Source: Lingula anatina (Eukaryota > Brachiopoda > Lingulata > Lingulida > Lingulidae). Taken from it: a stretch of DNA of 64,000 nt. The stretch is from assembly GCF_001039355.2 (NCBI RefSeq), contig NW_019775192.1:239230-303229 (forward strand). Reading direction: 5' to 3'. Within the stretch, counting starts at the first letter, position 1. Every line of letters begins with the position of its first letter. Positions 11,605 to 23,662 of the stretch are shown one piece after another. The position numbers and the translations under genes are program-made. The notes under the pieces are model-generated. The model was not told the DNA's origin. It did no database searches and saw nothing but the letters and a program-made list of their open reading frames with translations.

Positions 11605-11770
11605 CAGGGGCGTAACCAGGCATACGCACGGATGCACTGTGCGTACAATTTTTTGAGCCAACCATGATATTATTCTCCATTAATTCAGTGTATTTTTCAA
11701 GGAATATAATCGTACCTGGGAATTTTCAAAAACTGTGCGTACAATTTTTAAAGGTCTGGTTACGCCCCTG
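11605..11770. mobile_element. 166-bp MITE inserted in a coding exon, hAT-like
   Basis: Perfect 15-bp terminal inverted repeats, CAGGGGCGTAACCAG at 11605 and its exact reverse complement ending at 11770. The target word CTGTT is duplicated at 11600-11604 and 11771-11775. Removing the element plus one CTGTT aligns the exon exactly with copy A. The CAG-starting ends suggest the hAT superfamily, in which some groups make 5-bp duplications; that assignment is inference. ACTGTGCGTACAATTTTT occurs twice inside as a direct repeat. Perfect ends imply a recent insertion. Confidence 0.85.
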
Positions 11771-12188
11771 CTGTTGCTTATTCCATATGGACTTCACTGG
11801 TCTGAGGTATTGTATTATATTCTCGAGGCTGTAAAGATCTGTATTTTTACCCTTTCTCTTTCCTAAGTCCTGCACAGTTTTCAGCTTTAGCTTACATTAC
11901 AAGGTAGCAGTATTGAGTAAGAGGACTTGTCTAAGCACCTACTTAATTACGCAGGGTAATACGGCTTTCATTAGGTAAGAGTAATCCATGCTTAGACCTT
12001 CACAAGTAATAAATATCTAAAACATTTCTAAAACATTTCCCCTTTAGCGGGTATATTTCTTTCCAGTGAATTTAAACTTTCTTGGCTGAGGTTTCCATTG
12101 GACTACAATCTAAGAACTGAATAGGTGTTGATCACCGAGCTTTGTACTAAAATTGGCTTATGAAGGTCTAGGTGCTTAATTCTTTATC

Positions 12189-12189
<1 letters not shown>

Positions 12190-12241
<52 letters not shown>
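12190..12241. repeat. (TAA)n microsatellite
   Basis: A pure trinucleotide run in intron 1 of aldolase copy B, directly abutting the probable retroelement tail at 12242 onward. Confidence 0.9.
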
Positions 12242-12242
<1 letters not shown>

Positions 12243-12900
12243 CTTTATTTAAAGAGGGTAAAACATGTTAAATGCACACACTTATCTTACACATGGCCCT
12301 CTATTCTTATAAAAGACAACAACAAATGGAAACCCAGGACATCTGAATGCTTCAGTCCTGATTAAAGCAAGTATACGTAACTAATGTATCTAACAATTCT
12401 ACAGTTAGTGTTATGGAGGGGTAGCAGAAAGTTGGCCAAATTGTTCAGTATTTTCATATGTAAGGAGTTAAGAAGGCGTACGAGTTTGAACGTGCTTGAG
12501 TGATTAAAAGAAAAGGGTTCAATATGTTACCTATTAAGAGCACTGTAGAACAGGCGCTGAAAAATGAAATGGTCTCCTACCTTGCCTATTGCCCTTCTTT
12601 ATTCTTTTATTTGAATTTGGAGCGGTTTTGACAAATAAGGTTGAACTGCATAATAAGAAAGTCAAAATATTTGAATAGCATACATTTACTAGAGAGTTCA
12701 CTGCGACCCAAGTCGTCCTGTATAAATATTGATGTACAGTATGACGATGATCAGGGAAAAAACATCGAAGTCTATGTTGTCTTGAAACACCCAGTGGTAA
12801 CCAAGTCCAATACGGTGTAGTTAAACTTTTACAAGTTAAACCCAGTTCAGTTTTGGCCAGTCTTCTGTGTGGAAAGTTACGCAATATACAACTTTCTCAG
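12242..12900 (-). mobile_element. probable 3' end of a non-LTR retroelement
   Basis: Read on the minus strand the sequence ends ..CCCTCTTTAAATAAAGTT followed by a (TTA)n run, an arrangement typical of LINE tails that end in a short tandem repeat. The minus-strand open frame of 116 codons at 12534-12884 lacks a reverse-transcriptase signature, so only a 3' part would be present. The upstream boundary is a guess. Confidence 0.35.
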
Positions 12901-13598
12901 TTTGCAAAAAGTTTGCCCCAGTATTTCATGACCCTAAACGCCACGTGATTTATCACAGATTAGTCATTTTATCAAGCTGAAATGGTGAAAGTTATGTAAA
13001 CATGTTTTAAAGGAGAAATATTGGGAACACTACATGTATGGGGCCTTATCTAAATACAACATTGGTCAAAAAGGTTGTCCCACCTCCAGTATCACTTGCT
13101 TTTATTTATAAATGATCACATCACAGGTGAAATTGTTATAAATAGCGATTTTCATTCCAGACACCACAACTAACATGATTAGTGGTACAGAAAATACAAA
13201 CTAGCACGAAGATATCAATATTTGATACCATTTATTCACATTTATTATATGTACCCCCTCAAATCTGACGTTTCACTGTGATTTTCTCAGAGGTAAAGAA
13301 ATGTCCATAAAATTGAAAATACAACGACCAAATGTCACCAAATTTGCACACATTTAGCATTAGGATGTGTTCGTTAAAGGTCACGTGTCTAATAGCGTTT
13401 GTGTCTACCGCGTACTGTAATTATCTCCTGTAGGCGGTGCGGCCTGCCTTCAACACGGGTACGTCACCATTCTGTTTTTGGGGATATTGTCACATTCTTC
13501 CTAAAGAGCTTGGAACGCCATACAGAGCAAGTACATCTACTGTACATCTACCTGGAGCCACTACTGAAAATACACTCTTCGCTGCACACTATATACAA

Positions 13599-13761
13599 CG
13601 GGGGCGGCTCGATAGTCCGAAGGTTCATTGGTCCGAAAAATGGTAACATTTTCACCGTTTTTTTTTTAAATCAAGGGTTCATTGGTCCGAAGGTTCTATA
13701 GTGAACTTTCGGACCAATGGACCTTCGGACTGTTGAAGCTTCGGACTATTGCTACGGCCCC
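13599..13761. mobile_element. 163-bp foldback MITE
   Basis: The sequence is nearly palindromic: blocks GGTTCATTGGTCCGAA and GATAGTCCGAAGG on the left are met by TTCGGACCAATGGACC and CTTCGGACTATTG on the right, and the ends are G-rich and C-rich. The word TATACAA flanks both sides (13592-13598 and 13762-13768), a likely target duplication of 7-8 bp. It lies in intron 1 of aldolase copy B. Confidence 0.65.
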
Positions 13762-14607
13762 TATACAATTATAGCTGACTGCTAACGGTAACTGGCCCTC
13801 AGCTAACACTGCTATTACTGGCTCTCAAGTACGCTTACTCCACATACACTGTTTTGTTGTGTTCTGTGAACCTGCCTCCCATTTATACATCCTCAAAAGT
13901 GGACAACCAATACCTAATCGCCCTTTAATAATAGGCAGGGAAAGTGGACGACCTTGAATGGGTCACTGCAAACCCATCTGTTACGTGAAATGTATAGCCC
14001 TACAGGCCATTCCAATTGAAAGTCAAGAGTTCAGCTGCTAATAATACACCAGATGGATACAAACAATAGGCTTGTAATTTTAACCAGGAATTTAAAACTG
14101 TAAAATCGTTACAGCAAGCATACAAGGTATATCAGTTACAAAAAATTCTCGTATCTCACACTTAATTATATGATACACTATTTTCCATATTATTAAAAAT
14201 AATTAAGGAAACAGTTTTTTATACCATGTTTGACAATTCTTTTTAGATCAATTAAAGTAATTATGTTTCGATAAAATGTTATCTCTTGAAATCTTTGAAA
14301 AATTCACGTTCTTCAATTGGTAGGTGACAGCTTCTTCACTGCTGGGTCTAAACGAGAAGAATAAAGTGGTTGAAGGGGATGGACCAGCCGAGATATCCGC
14401 GGCTTCCATACACCGAGGCATTCACAACGCTAGAAGTAAAGACATCTCATGTGTGATGCACACTCATATGCCTTACGCCACAGCGCTGGGTAAGTTCATT
14501 GAAATAAGAAATAAGATGCATCCGTCCTGCTGTATTCAGACACGTTACATCTTGTTGTGGCTGGTATGAAAATGTCATTTGTGCTTTCAGGCACGTGACA
14601 TATCTGT

Positions 14608-14859
14608 GACGACCCGATATGTCCGACAGGCCAGATATGTCCTACGACCAGAGAAGGCCAGATATGTTGTCGGACATATCTGGCCTGTCGTACACATCTG
14701 GCTCTTTTTTGTCGGACATATCTGGCCTGTCGGACACATCTGGCTCTTTTTTGTTGGACATATCTGGCCTGTCGGACACATCTGGCTCTTTTTTGTCGGA
14801 CAGAGCCGGCATTCTCTGGTCGTAGGACATATCTGGTCTGTCGGACATATCGGGTCGTC
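14608..14859. mobile_element. 252-bp foldback element with internal 42-bp tandem repeats
   Basis: A 48-base left arm (14608-14655, starting GACGACCCGATATGTCC) pairs with the right arm 14812-14859 with one mismatch. Between them are three 42-bp tandem units (14669-14710, 14711-14752, 14753-14794), each starting GT(C/T)GGACATATCTGGCC and ending in a T run, plus a partial fourth. The unit itself is built from the arm sequence. It lies in intron 2 of aldolase copy B. Frames on both strands here are repeat artefacts. Confidence 0.75.
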
Positions 14860-17800
14860 TCACACATCGAATGCACTGAACAAGAGACTTTGGTAACATC
14901 GCATGCAATAACAGGTTATCAGATTTACTTATGTACATATAGGTCATAAAGATTGTGCAACGATAGTGAAATGATATATAAATACTATCGCCTTATGCTG
15001 TACTGAAGAGTATGAATTCCAGCTCGAAAAGAACTTACCTGAAGTTGATGAGTGGATGGATATTGATACCTTTCACGCATTTCACAAATGTTTTCTGCCA
15101 CGAGCAGTGTTCCCAACAGTGTTTGACATTTTGTGCACATCTTTGACATAAAACTGTAGCTAGTCCATACGTAAAAGCATCCATGAAACAAACATTTTTG
15201 TAATGTATAGATATTCAAAACACATTCTTAACTTTCGTTCCTTGGTTTAGATCTAAAGCAGTTTTTACAGCTAATCGATTTACATATTTGAAAGCAAAAT
15301 TCATGAACCGTTTTCCATCTAAAAGGCCAAAATACATGCATTGTTTTCGAATTGTATCTTACACATGCAATTAGCACTGCAGGAACACTATAGGAACACC
15401 CATTATCTGTAACCATTATCTTTTACCCCTAGTCGCCAACTATAGTAATTGTATTTCCTGTGTCATTTCAGCGGTTTTACAGGACCCCACTCTTCGCATG
15501 TGTCACCAGAATTGTCTCCGATTCTACGATAATATTGCTTATGACACGGACTACCAAGGTCTTGCTGAGGATGTCTGCGAGGGAGACCGCATGGCAAGGG
15601 CACTGGGCAAAAACGACGCCATGATCATGAGGAGTCACGGGGTCATGGTTGTAGGTCCAACTGTCGCGAGAGCCTTTGACACAATGTACTACTTGGAGAG
15701 GGCCTGTCAAATACAGGTAACTCCTACCACCCGCCGTGGTTTACTTAACAGGGTTTACTTGGAAGGGTTTAAAAGAGGATCTCGAACTTTTGCCTGTTTT
15801 GTTTCGATTTACACATAGAAAGTTTCAGAATCTGCTGAAAAATCTACTTTGATGCATTCTAAGCATGTGTGCCCCATGTCCCGGAGACATTTGCTAGATC
15901 AAGGACCGGCGGGGGAAAGATACCGTCAGTAAACTTTGAAACTCGGGATGTCTTATCTCTTTGCCTCCCTTTCACTCAATATCACAAAACAATTCCTTTT
16001 TTCGCTATAATTTTGCAATCAAATCACCATTTCCCCTTTATTGAAAGCCATCATTTCATGTTTTCCAAGTTTCCGAAGATCCGTTTTAACTTGACGTCCT
16101 AATAAAGACCACATTATATTTACGTAATCGTCTGCTGCTCTATTTTATCATAATATATTTATTTCACTATGGCATTTATATAACGAGTAAGCGTAAATGC
16201 GCCCACTGTCACTTCCAAAAAGTAATACAGTATTGATCTGTTTTTAATTTTCAGGTTATGGCAATGTGGACGGGCAAGCCACTGGTTGAAATAGAAGAAG
16301 AAATGTGCAAGAAATCGAAGGCAGTCATGGACCGTTTAAACGACGAGTATGCAAGGGCATTCTTTGACAGCCTCCTGCGACGATTGCGAAAGGAATGTCC
16401 AGATTTTGAAAACTAAAGCTGCTCCTTTTGCTTGTTAACTGAAGCTGTCGTGGCTTTGAAAAGCAATACACGCGCGTGGATATGGTGACAAATTTGAGTA
16501 AATCTATGTTATTTGCTACACAATTTGTAATAATCAGTCCCTTAGCTTCTGATTCCGATGCGGACTGTCTTGCAACTGACAACGTTGCTGTCTGCATCAA
16601 GGCAGACTGACATTTGATACATGATTTGCCATCTGCGATGAATCAGAAGGTTATGGTTATTGGTACTGCCTTGAACTTCTATAGCGATGACAGAACAGTA
16701 CAGGCCATTGAAAACAACATACGTATTCGACATAGCTTCAACTAATTAAGTGAAGCCTTGTCCGCAGTTTTAGAGAGCAAGTTACTTTTTTATGGCGATA
16801 AGGTAATACTGTTAGTTATGACAGTCGCTTGCTAGTACAACCATCGTCTCTCAGACATTCGTTTATTAATTATTCTCTAAGAAAAAGGAATAAAGAAAGC
16901 ACTGCAAAACCATACAGTTTAACAACAGTGCATATTTCTTACTATAACAAGGTATTGCGTTAGAGAAAAAACACGTGGTGGTGTAAAAATCAAGTATATA
17001 AGAAATGGTTTAAATGGTCTTTTTGCACATGTTTCTTTGCGGCAAATTCTGTGATTTCAAATATTTTTCAGGTTTTATCTCCCGATGGGAAATATGGCAG
17101 AGCAACAGCGCGTTAAGTTCGTATTTACATTAACATATCAGTGAAGCCAACAGCATTGGTATTTCAGTAGAAATCAATCTATATTACCGTCAAACGAACC
17201 GTTCAGTGACATGTGAAATTACTTACAGTATTTTGAACATATTTGTATTGTGGGAAAAATGTGTTAATGCTCAGTCTCGAGTTAAGGGGAGGATGACAAA
17301 TTTGTGGGGGTCGTTTGACCATTGTTTGAACTTATAGTACATTAGACAAGCGTTACATCGTGATGATTTTTTTTACAATATCTAGTAGTTCAGCGACATG
17401 CCTTGAGCAATGTATATACGCCAAGTGGAGGAGACCCAAGTGAAGGCAGAAGCCGATGGCTTCGCTACATCGCCTTTTACTCGGGATATTACTTGTATGA
17501 CAAGCGTCTGTTGCTGTGAAGATAGTGTCACCGTCAGTTCTTAAACACTCGTTGGGTTAAAGGGATTTCTTCACACTGTATGCGTAAATATTTCTGACAA
17601 GAAAACATCCTTCCGTCGGTCACCGTTATCAATACTGCAAAAACAACATTTGGGAAATTAAACAACAGCAAGATTATTCTGACGAATGATGTTTGAAAAA
17701 CATACCATGTTTATTGATTAAACATGTATGTACAATCATAGTTCATTCCGTTTTTTTTTTCAGCTCTATCCAATTATTCCAACATACTTTACTGATGTCT

Positions 17801-20262
17801 CAAGGGCTTATTAACCAGCATTCAAGCAAAGACAGTACTAATTCTACTCAATTTTGAATTTTTTTATGAAGTGAAAGTGCATTGGATGTACATTGTTATG
17901 TTAGCGTTAATATCTGGGCCTAAGCTCAGCTAATAAATATTCATATAAAGATAATTAATGCAGTGTTTTTGAGATGTAAGTCAATGTGTGGGATAATTGT
18001 TGAGAAATGGGAAAAGATGATGGCCTGAAAGAAATACATAGGGGTTATGAGGGAGAACTGTGATCAGAGACGTTATGCTGAAGCTTGTGCGTGTCCTTAA
18101 AGTCACCTGTCTCAAATGGAATGAGGGATCTGTGACAATGCCACAGTTAATGTGTGACAACCTTTTTTATCATAAGTAAAAAAACAAACTTAAATGCCGT
18201 AACGTAAAATAAAAAAATGCACCCTCATAGCGTGTATACCGTAAATACGAAAATAATCGCTGTGTCTGTAAATGTCGTCAATATCATTAATCCTGTAAAA
18301 TACTTTGAATGCTGCTGAATTCTACTGTTAACTGTGAAATAATGTCAACAATGATATGAATACTGAACACTTTGGATACGTAAAAACTGGAGTACGTGAA
18401 TACATAAAAGTTTTTAGCCTTCCACAGGCTGACCAAATCGTGAACGCCACACACGCCCTAATGGTGGTCTCACATTAGCAAATGATTAGTTCTCTCATAT
18501 GACCATAATAACATGTACTCAGGCAGTAACACCAAAGCAATTAAAACACTACAGATACTACGATTAGCTGATCATTAACGTTTTTCACGTAATTAAAAAA
18601 ATTCCACGCGGTCTATTCCTTGGTGTGCATAAATATGAATTCAAGCATTTTACACGATAATTTTTTGAGTTTACATCTATGATCAAGTTGAAAGTGCTGC
18701 TCGCTTGTTTTATCAAACTACATGCGCATGGCGTGAATGGTCTCTATTCAAGCCTTTCAAAACTCGCAGGTAATAAATGATTGTATTGTTCCTCTCGGAA
18801 AATCCTGTGAATTGCTCAGTGAAAATCTTAAAATTTTCGAGTACATATCAAAGCAATCCCTTTAAAATCTGACCCCCTTGAGAGCCTTTTTGTTGCTTCG
18901 CCATTCCATCTTCGCTTTTAATATTGCTTACATGATTAATATCCCGCCGTTTGCTTTGAAGAAGTGACACTGATTGCAAGCGAATAATTGATTGGCGTTA
19001 CTTGATGATAGGGCTAGTCATACCTCATTATCAAAAAAGGGGAAAAAAACAGATTTTGGTTTCCCACAGAAATTGGCACCCACAAGGGTTCATTTGATGA
19101 AATGGTGACATGATTCATAACCTCGGAAAAGAAAATCGGAGAGCAAGTTTGTTGTAAACGTATTCACATGGGTTGAATGTAGAGAGAAAATGAGAACATT
19201 TCTGTAGGTCATTCTTGATACTGATTTGATTGTCATTTAGTGATTTAGTTTCATTCCCAATAGTTTTAAAAGAATTTAGTACAATAAAAAATAATGTATT
19301 TAACGATATTTATAAGAGGCAAATTTTGCAGGGTTGGAATGAAAAAATTGATATATAGATGGGGATAAACAAGTGAGGGACCGTAAAACAAGAGATGGTT
19401 AAAGCCTCTTACAAAAATAAAAAAAAGATCACTTAAATATCCTTGTGGTTATGTTGCATGATCTTAAATCTTATTTTTTACTTTTATTACCACTTTTATC
19501 CATGTTCAGGATATAGGATGGCAAATGTGCCTCGCAATCCAACATTTAGATAAAGTTAATTTGACATGCTCGCCTTCATGGTTTGTATGTGTTATGTGTT
19601 CCTGTAAATATAATTATAGTTCAAAATATCGATATGAGGTCTCTGTACACATGTAACCTTATACTGAAAAAATGAATTAATTATTTGCCTCATGTGGAGT
19701 GACTGTTTCTGCTCACCGTAATTCTCCACAAACCATTGCCCATTTCCAATGCTTGGAATTCTGTATGTTTATCGTGGCGTTTCTGCAGTCATAAGGTTAA
19801 CTACAGCAGACAAGTGTTGCGACCAGACAGACAGCAAGAATGTCTGAATAGTGTCCATTCGAATGTTCAGATAAAACTCCGATGTGATCAATTGATGCAG
19901 CAATATTGAATGACATCGCAAACGGAAATGCCGCAAAACAGTCGCAGATTTTTTTCTTTAGCTTTTAATCAAATCTATTGTGTGTGTTTCTTTTTTGCTC
20001 AAATTTCGGATGTTATGAATGAGCTTTTGACAAAACTTTGTTGAAAATTGTCTGAAGATTTCACATACACTGCAGGTATTATAAAATGTGTTATTTGCTT
20101 CTTCGTTAAAGGAACCAAGATTCTTTTATTGAAAACTTTAATAATCTTACATATTATGAAATGGTGGTGTGGTGTTAGTGCACAGGGTTTCATGGTGCTG
20201 TAGTCTAACTGTAGAGTAGTTATCTGCTGCAGCCGCTGGCTAACCATTTTGGTGAAAAGGAG

Positions 20263-20554
20263 GCCAAGAACAATCTAAGGTATGCAGATGATACAGTGCT
20301 CATTGCAGACTCTGAGAAACAACTCCAAAGGATCCTCAATACACTATCAATGGAAAGCGAAAAATGGGAACTGGAACTGAATACAAAAAAATAATAATAA
20401 TAAAAAACTGAATGCATGGAAAATCGAAGGAAGACAAAGTAGAGGTAGACAAAGAACATCGTACACTGATAGCCTTAATGCCTTCGCAACAAATCAACAA
20501 CTGTACAATTACGAGCTAATGATTGTCGATGCCTGCACCAGGCCTGGCGCATGA
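20263..20554 (+). mobile_element. decayed LINE (non-LTR retrotransposon) fragment
   Basis: The frame from 20263 reads a reverse-transcriptase piece with the catalytic YADD box at 20281-20292 (LRYADDTVLIADSE), then stops near 20393. A second piece at 20420-20554 reads KIEGRQSRGRQRTSYTDSLN, resembling the C-terminal end of LINE ORF2 proteins. The region between is deleted, so this is an inactive relic. It ends in a short GAT run. The clade is not resolved. Confidence 0.75.
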
Positions 20555-20681
20555 TGATGATGATGATTATGAAATGTTCATCATAAACTTGCTTACGGTA
20601 GGTTTCTGAAACGGAGGAATAAAGTAATTGCGAAGAAGATTTTAACTATGTTTTGGCCTCATTCTTTTCCAGTTTTCTTTC

Positions 20682-20683
<2 letters not shown>

Positions 20684-20726
<43 letters not shown>
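20684..20726. repeat. (ATT)n microsatellite
   Basis: Pure trinucleotide run, about 130 bp downstream of the LINE relic. Confidence 0.9.
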
Positions 20727-21446
20727 CTGTATCTGTGAAGCCCCCACTGGGACAGAGAGACAGGACATGCTGAATTACTTTTATGCAGGGAAACGTACAG
20801 TAGCGGATTTTATTGCCAACGGAATCATCTCAGCGCCACTCTTCACTTTGGCAGCTTGAAACATCGTGTTTTACATGTAAAAAAACATTTAGAAATGTTA
20901 TTTTTGCTGAAATAAACACAGCATGTGGATATTTCTGCCCTTGGGAAGCCACTAAAAATGCTTGCTTGGACCGCTTTGATTATGATCTTATTGATCAAGA
21001 AAACTTGTTAACATGTAAATGTAATGGTTAATTTACGTAAGTTTACCTACTAGTATGTGGCGACCTTATGATTCTCTTCTCCTCAGAGATCAAATGTATG
21101 TATGTTATGAATACAGAATGAATGTAACACGCACATGAGACAGAGATGGTCTTTGTAGCTAGTTGATATACAAAAGAATTAAGTCTTTGGGGGTATACAA
21201 ATGAGCTACTGAAGGTCTTCCATTAATCAAAACTATCACTTGGAGCCATTGTTGAATGTCTTAAAAAATTGCCTTTAAAATCTTTATGTGACACGATGTT
21301 TCATTTTTCACTTTCAACTTCGTTAACGTCTTGGTCCATTAGGTAATGTATTGCAAGAGACGCACGTTATTTATCATAAAACCTAGAGCTGCTGCGTTCA
21401 CGTTTACCATATCAGTTAAGCACTATAATCAGTACGATGGGAATGT

Positions 21447-21448
<2 letters not shown>

Positions 21449-21491
<43 letters not shown>
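21449..21491. repeat. (GT)n microsatellite
   Basis: Pure dinucleotide run of about 21 units in non-coding sequence. Confidence 0.9.
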
Positions 21492-21492
<1 letters not shown>

Positions 21493-22175
21493 AGGGGGTA
21501 CACGCAATAAATCTGTTTTATTCATGATATCATGACCATTCAGATTCCCCATATTTTCCTATATAAATCATCAACATCAACATCCTCAACCATTGCTTGA
21601 AACCATGCGCTGTGCTGTTGAAGTGGAAGCTTTTCTTGCATGGAAATCCATTCAAGAGGAATGAATAAGGAGGCATACAGCACCTTGTTTTACATCTAAG
21701 AGGAGCCCCCAGGCGTTGGTCGTTTAATTGCAATATTCAAAGCTTCTTTGTTTTGCTTGAGAATCTATGTTTTTCTTTGATTATCTATGGGAATGCAAAA
21801 ACAAATAAATGTCAGCTTCTTGAAATTGGTTAAAAACGATTTTATCTAAAAATGTGCTGTTGCAGCAAATGTAGTTTTCAATTTCAATTCGCGTGCACCA
21901 CTCTACTGTCAACGGAGGAAGAACTTGGGCTGTATTGGATTTAAGTGATCCTGGTAGTACGACAGACAACTAATTTGTTACCGAAGTAATGTCAGTCCTG
22001 AGATCTACTGCATAGTGCCTATATACAGATGTATTGATTGTCTGGAAGCCCTGATAATTGATGTGTCAGTCTTACTTGTTTTAGGATAATGTACGTCAAA
22101 ACAGAGAAGACCTGTTGCGGTTTTAAAGAAAACTAAAAGGTGAAGCACAGCTTTTTTCTTTTTTCTTAGTGTGTT

Positions 22176-22206
<31 letters not shown>

Positions 22207-23662
22207 TAAGGATAAAATTAGGAAACAATGCTAATATGGCGAGGCATACTTTGCGGTGACAACTTCCATATTACTTTACCTACATGTACTTATTTACGAC
22301 ATAGTTTCCCGAAATTCGCTTTTTCTTACGTTGGTATTTCTTAGCTTCGTATGCCTAAAATATATCCATTTGTGGTTAACTTATTTTGTCATTCCCTTGT
22401 TATTTGGGTTTAACTTATTTTTCCCATCTCCTTTTTTTACAGTATAAATTGGGACTGGTCTCATTACCGTTCCGTTGATTAATGTCTATGTGTTTCCGTG
22501 TAATCGATTTCACATATTACAGGCTTACGATTGAGTCAAGAAGATCAGTTGATCGTGTGCCCTTTTACGATTTTGGGTTAACAGTGATGCGTTAAACTCC
22601 TAGCGGAATGAGATACGGCTAAAATTCATAATCTTAGATTATATTGGAATTGCATTCTAAGTCCGTGGAATCATTTTGGATGTTGGGTCTCATGACATAC
22701 TGAATGCCACTTCTTGTAATCAAACACGTCTCAATCAAATGCCATGTACGGCTGCATGCTTCCGCAAACGTCACAGGATTATTTGACATTCGATTGGCTG
22801 TAAATGTAATTCTGCTGTTTAATCTGAACATCAGTTTTGACTTTTCTAAAGTCAACGCCCTTCAATGTCTCGCAGAGATTTGATTAAACGCGTCAACCAA
22901 TAAACCCACAGCCGACGTGTCCCAAATCAGTTTTAATGCCCGAACCTCTTTACGTGTCTTGAATTGGTGAAAAGATGACCGTCTGTGATGTGAGCGCAGG
23001 TTGTTTCTAGAGAATTCAGATCATCGGTCGACAAAACACTTTTATTTAGGTATTGGAGCACTATACCTACTGATATTACCTCGAACCTTTTCGGAATTAA
23101 GGTATAGTTATTAACAGTGACAATGATATGCTTAACTGCAATATTCGACAACTGAGTAATTGTGTCCACAAACTATTCTTAAAAATTTGAAAATGTAGAA
23201 ACAGATTCTCGGGGAATATGTCTTTTTGCATATTGTAGTTAACGAAAATAACATTTCAAAACTTTTATTTTTATAAATTTTCATTTTTAGTTTGCTTTGT
23301 TTTTATTTTCCACCATTTTTCGGTTTTCTATTTGTGTGTCTTTTCTCAAATTGCTTGTGTTCCAGGAATCCAGGAATACTTCACATATAGAGGTCACAGA
23401 ACTAACTTACGTGAACGACACCTTGGCGTTATATTAAATGTGCTATTATGAATTGGAGAGAACTCTTGACATTGAGAAAGGCCACTTTCTTCGCTTTCCA
23501 CAAATTTATGCCAAATTCTTTATCCAACAGGAGGGCAAATGATAAGATTGAAGCAAAATGATATCCTTTTTTAAAGTGATGTAAAGTAAAGTCAATACAA
23601 ATGTGAAAAAAGCAATTTATCTCTCGTGCGATTGAATCAGATCAACTTCAGTGGCAGACAAG

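Larger units (their letters stand above)
11351..16416 (+). pseudogene. class II aldolase/adducin-domain gene, copy B, exon 1 broken by a transposon
   Basis: Exons: 11351-11806 (interrupted), 14324-14489, 15472-15716 and 16255-16416. Exons 2-4 have exactly the lengths of copy A (166, 245, 162), stay open and keep the zinc-site motifs MHTHMPYATAL and RSHG. Exon 1 is split at 11605-11770 by a small transposon. Element plus duplication add 171 bases, so the frame is kept but a TGA stop appears at 11654-11656. The N-terminus (about residues 1-37, starting MFLQKMSPILLKT) is rich in Ser, Lys and Arg with no acidic residues, typical of a mitochondrial presequence and absent from copy A. Start ATG 11351; the open frame begins earlier at a TTG. 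With only one assembled haplotype, this may be a null allele rather than a fixed pseudogene. Confidence 0.8.
16417..23662. other. intergenic region upstream of receptor 1
   Basis: Mostly AT-rich sequence without supported genes. It holds a LINE fragment (20263-20554), an ATT run (20684-20726), a GT run (21449-21491) and a G tract near 22190-22205. The last few hundred bases before 23663 probably contain the promoter and 5' untranslated exons of receptor 1, but I see no core promoter element I would defend. Confidence 0.5.

Noticed and set aside
11600-11806. Possibility that the exon 1 MITE is removed as an intron
   Set aside because: A GT at 11597 with an AG just before GTCTGG near 11754 would remove most of it, but leaves a length that shifts the frame, so the protein would not be restored.
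14496-14947. Several overlapping frames of 64-126 codons on both strands with repetitive proteins
   Set aside because: They all translate the foldback element and its 42-bp repeats. The repeat also explains any resemblance to a CRISPR-like array: there are no unique spacers and this is animal DNA.
20220-20459. Hydrophobic minus-strand frame that looks like a membrane protein
   Set aside because: It is the reverse strand of the LINE fragment and an A-rich tract; the plus strand carries the YADD motif.
23651-23662. Upstream GTG as the start of receptor 1
   Set aside because: Animals start almost always at ATG; ATG 23663 has a strong context, so the four extra residues were dropped.
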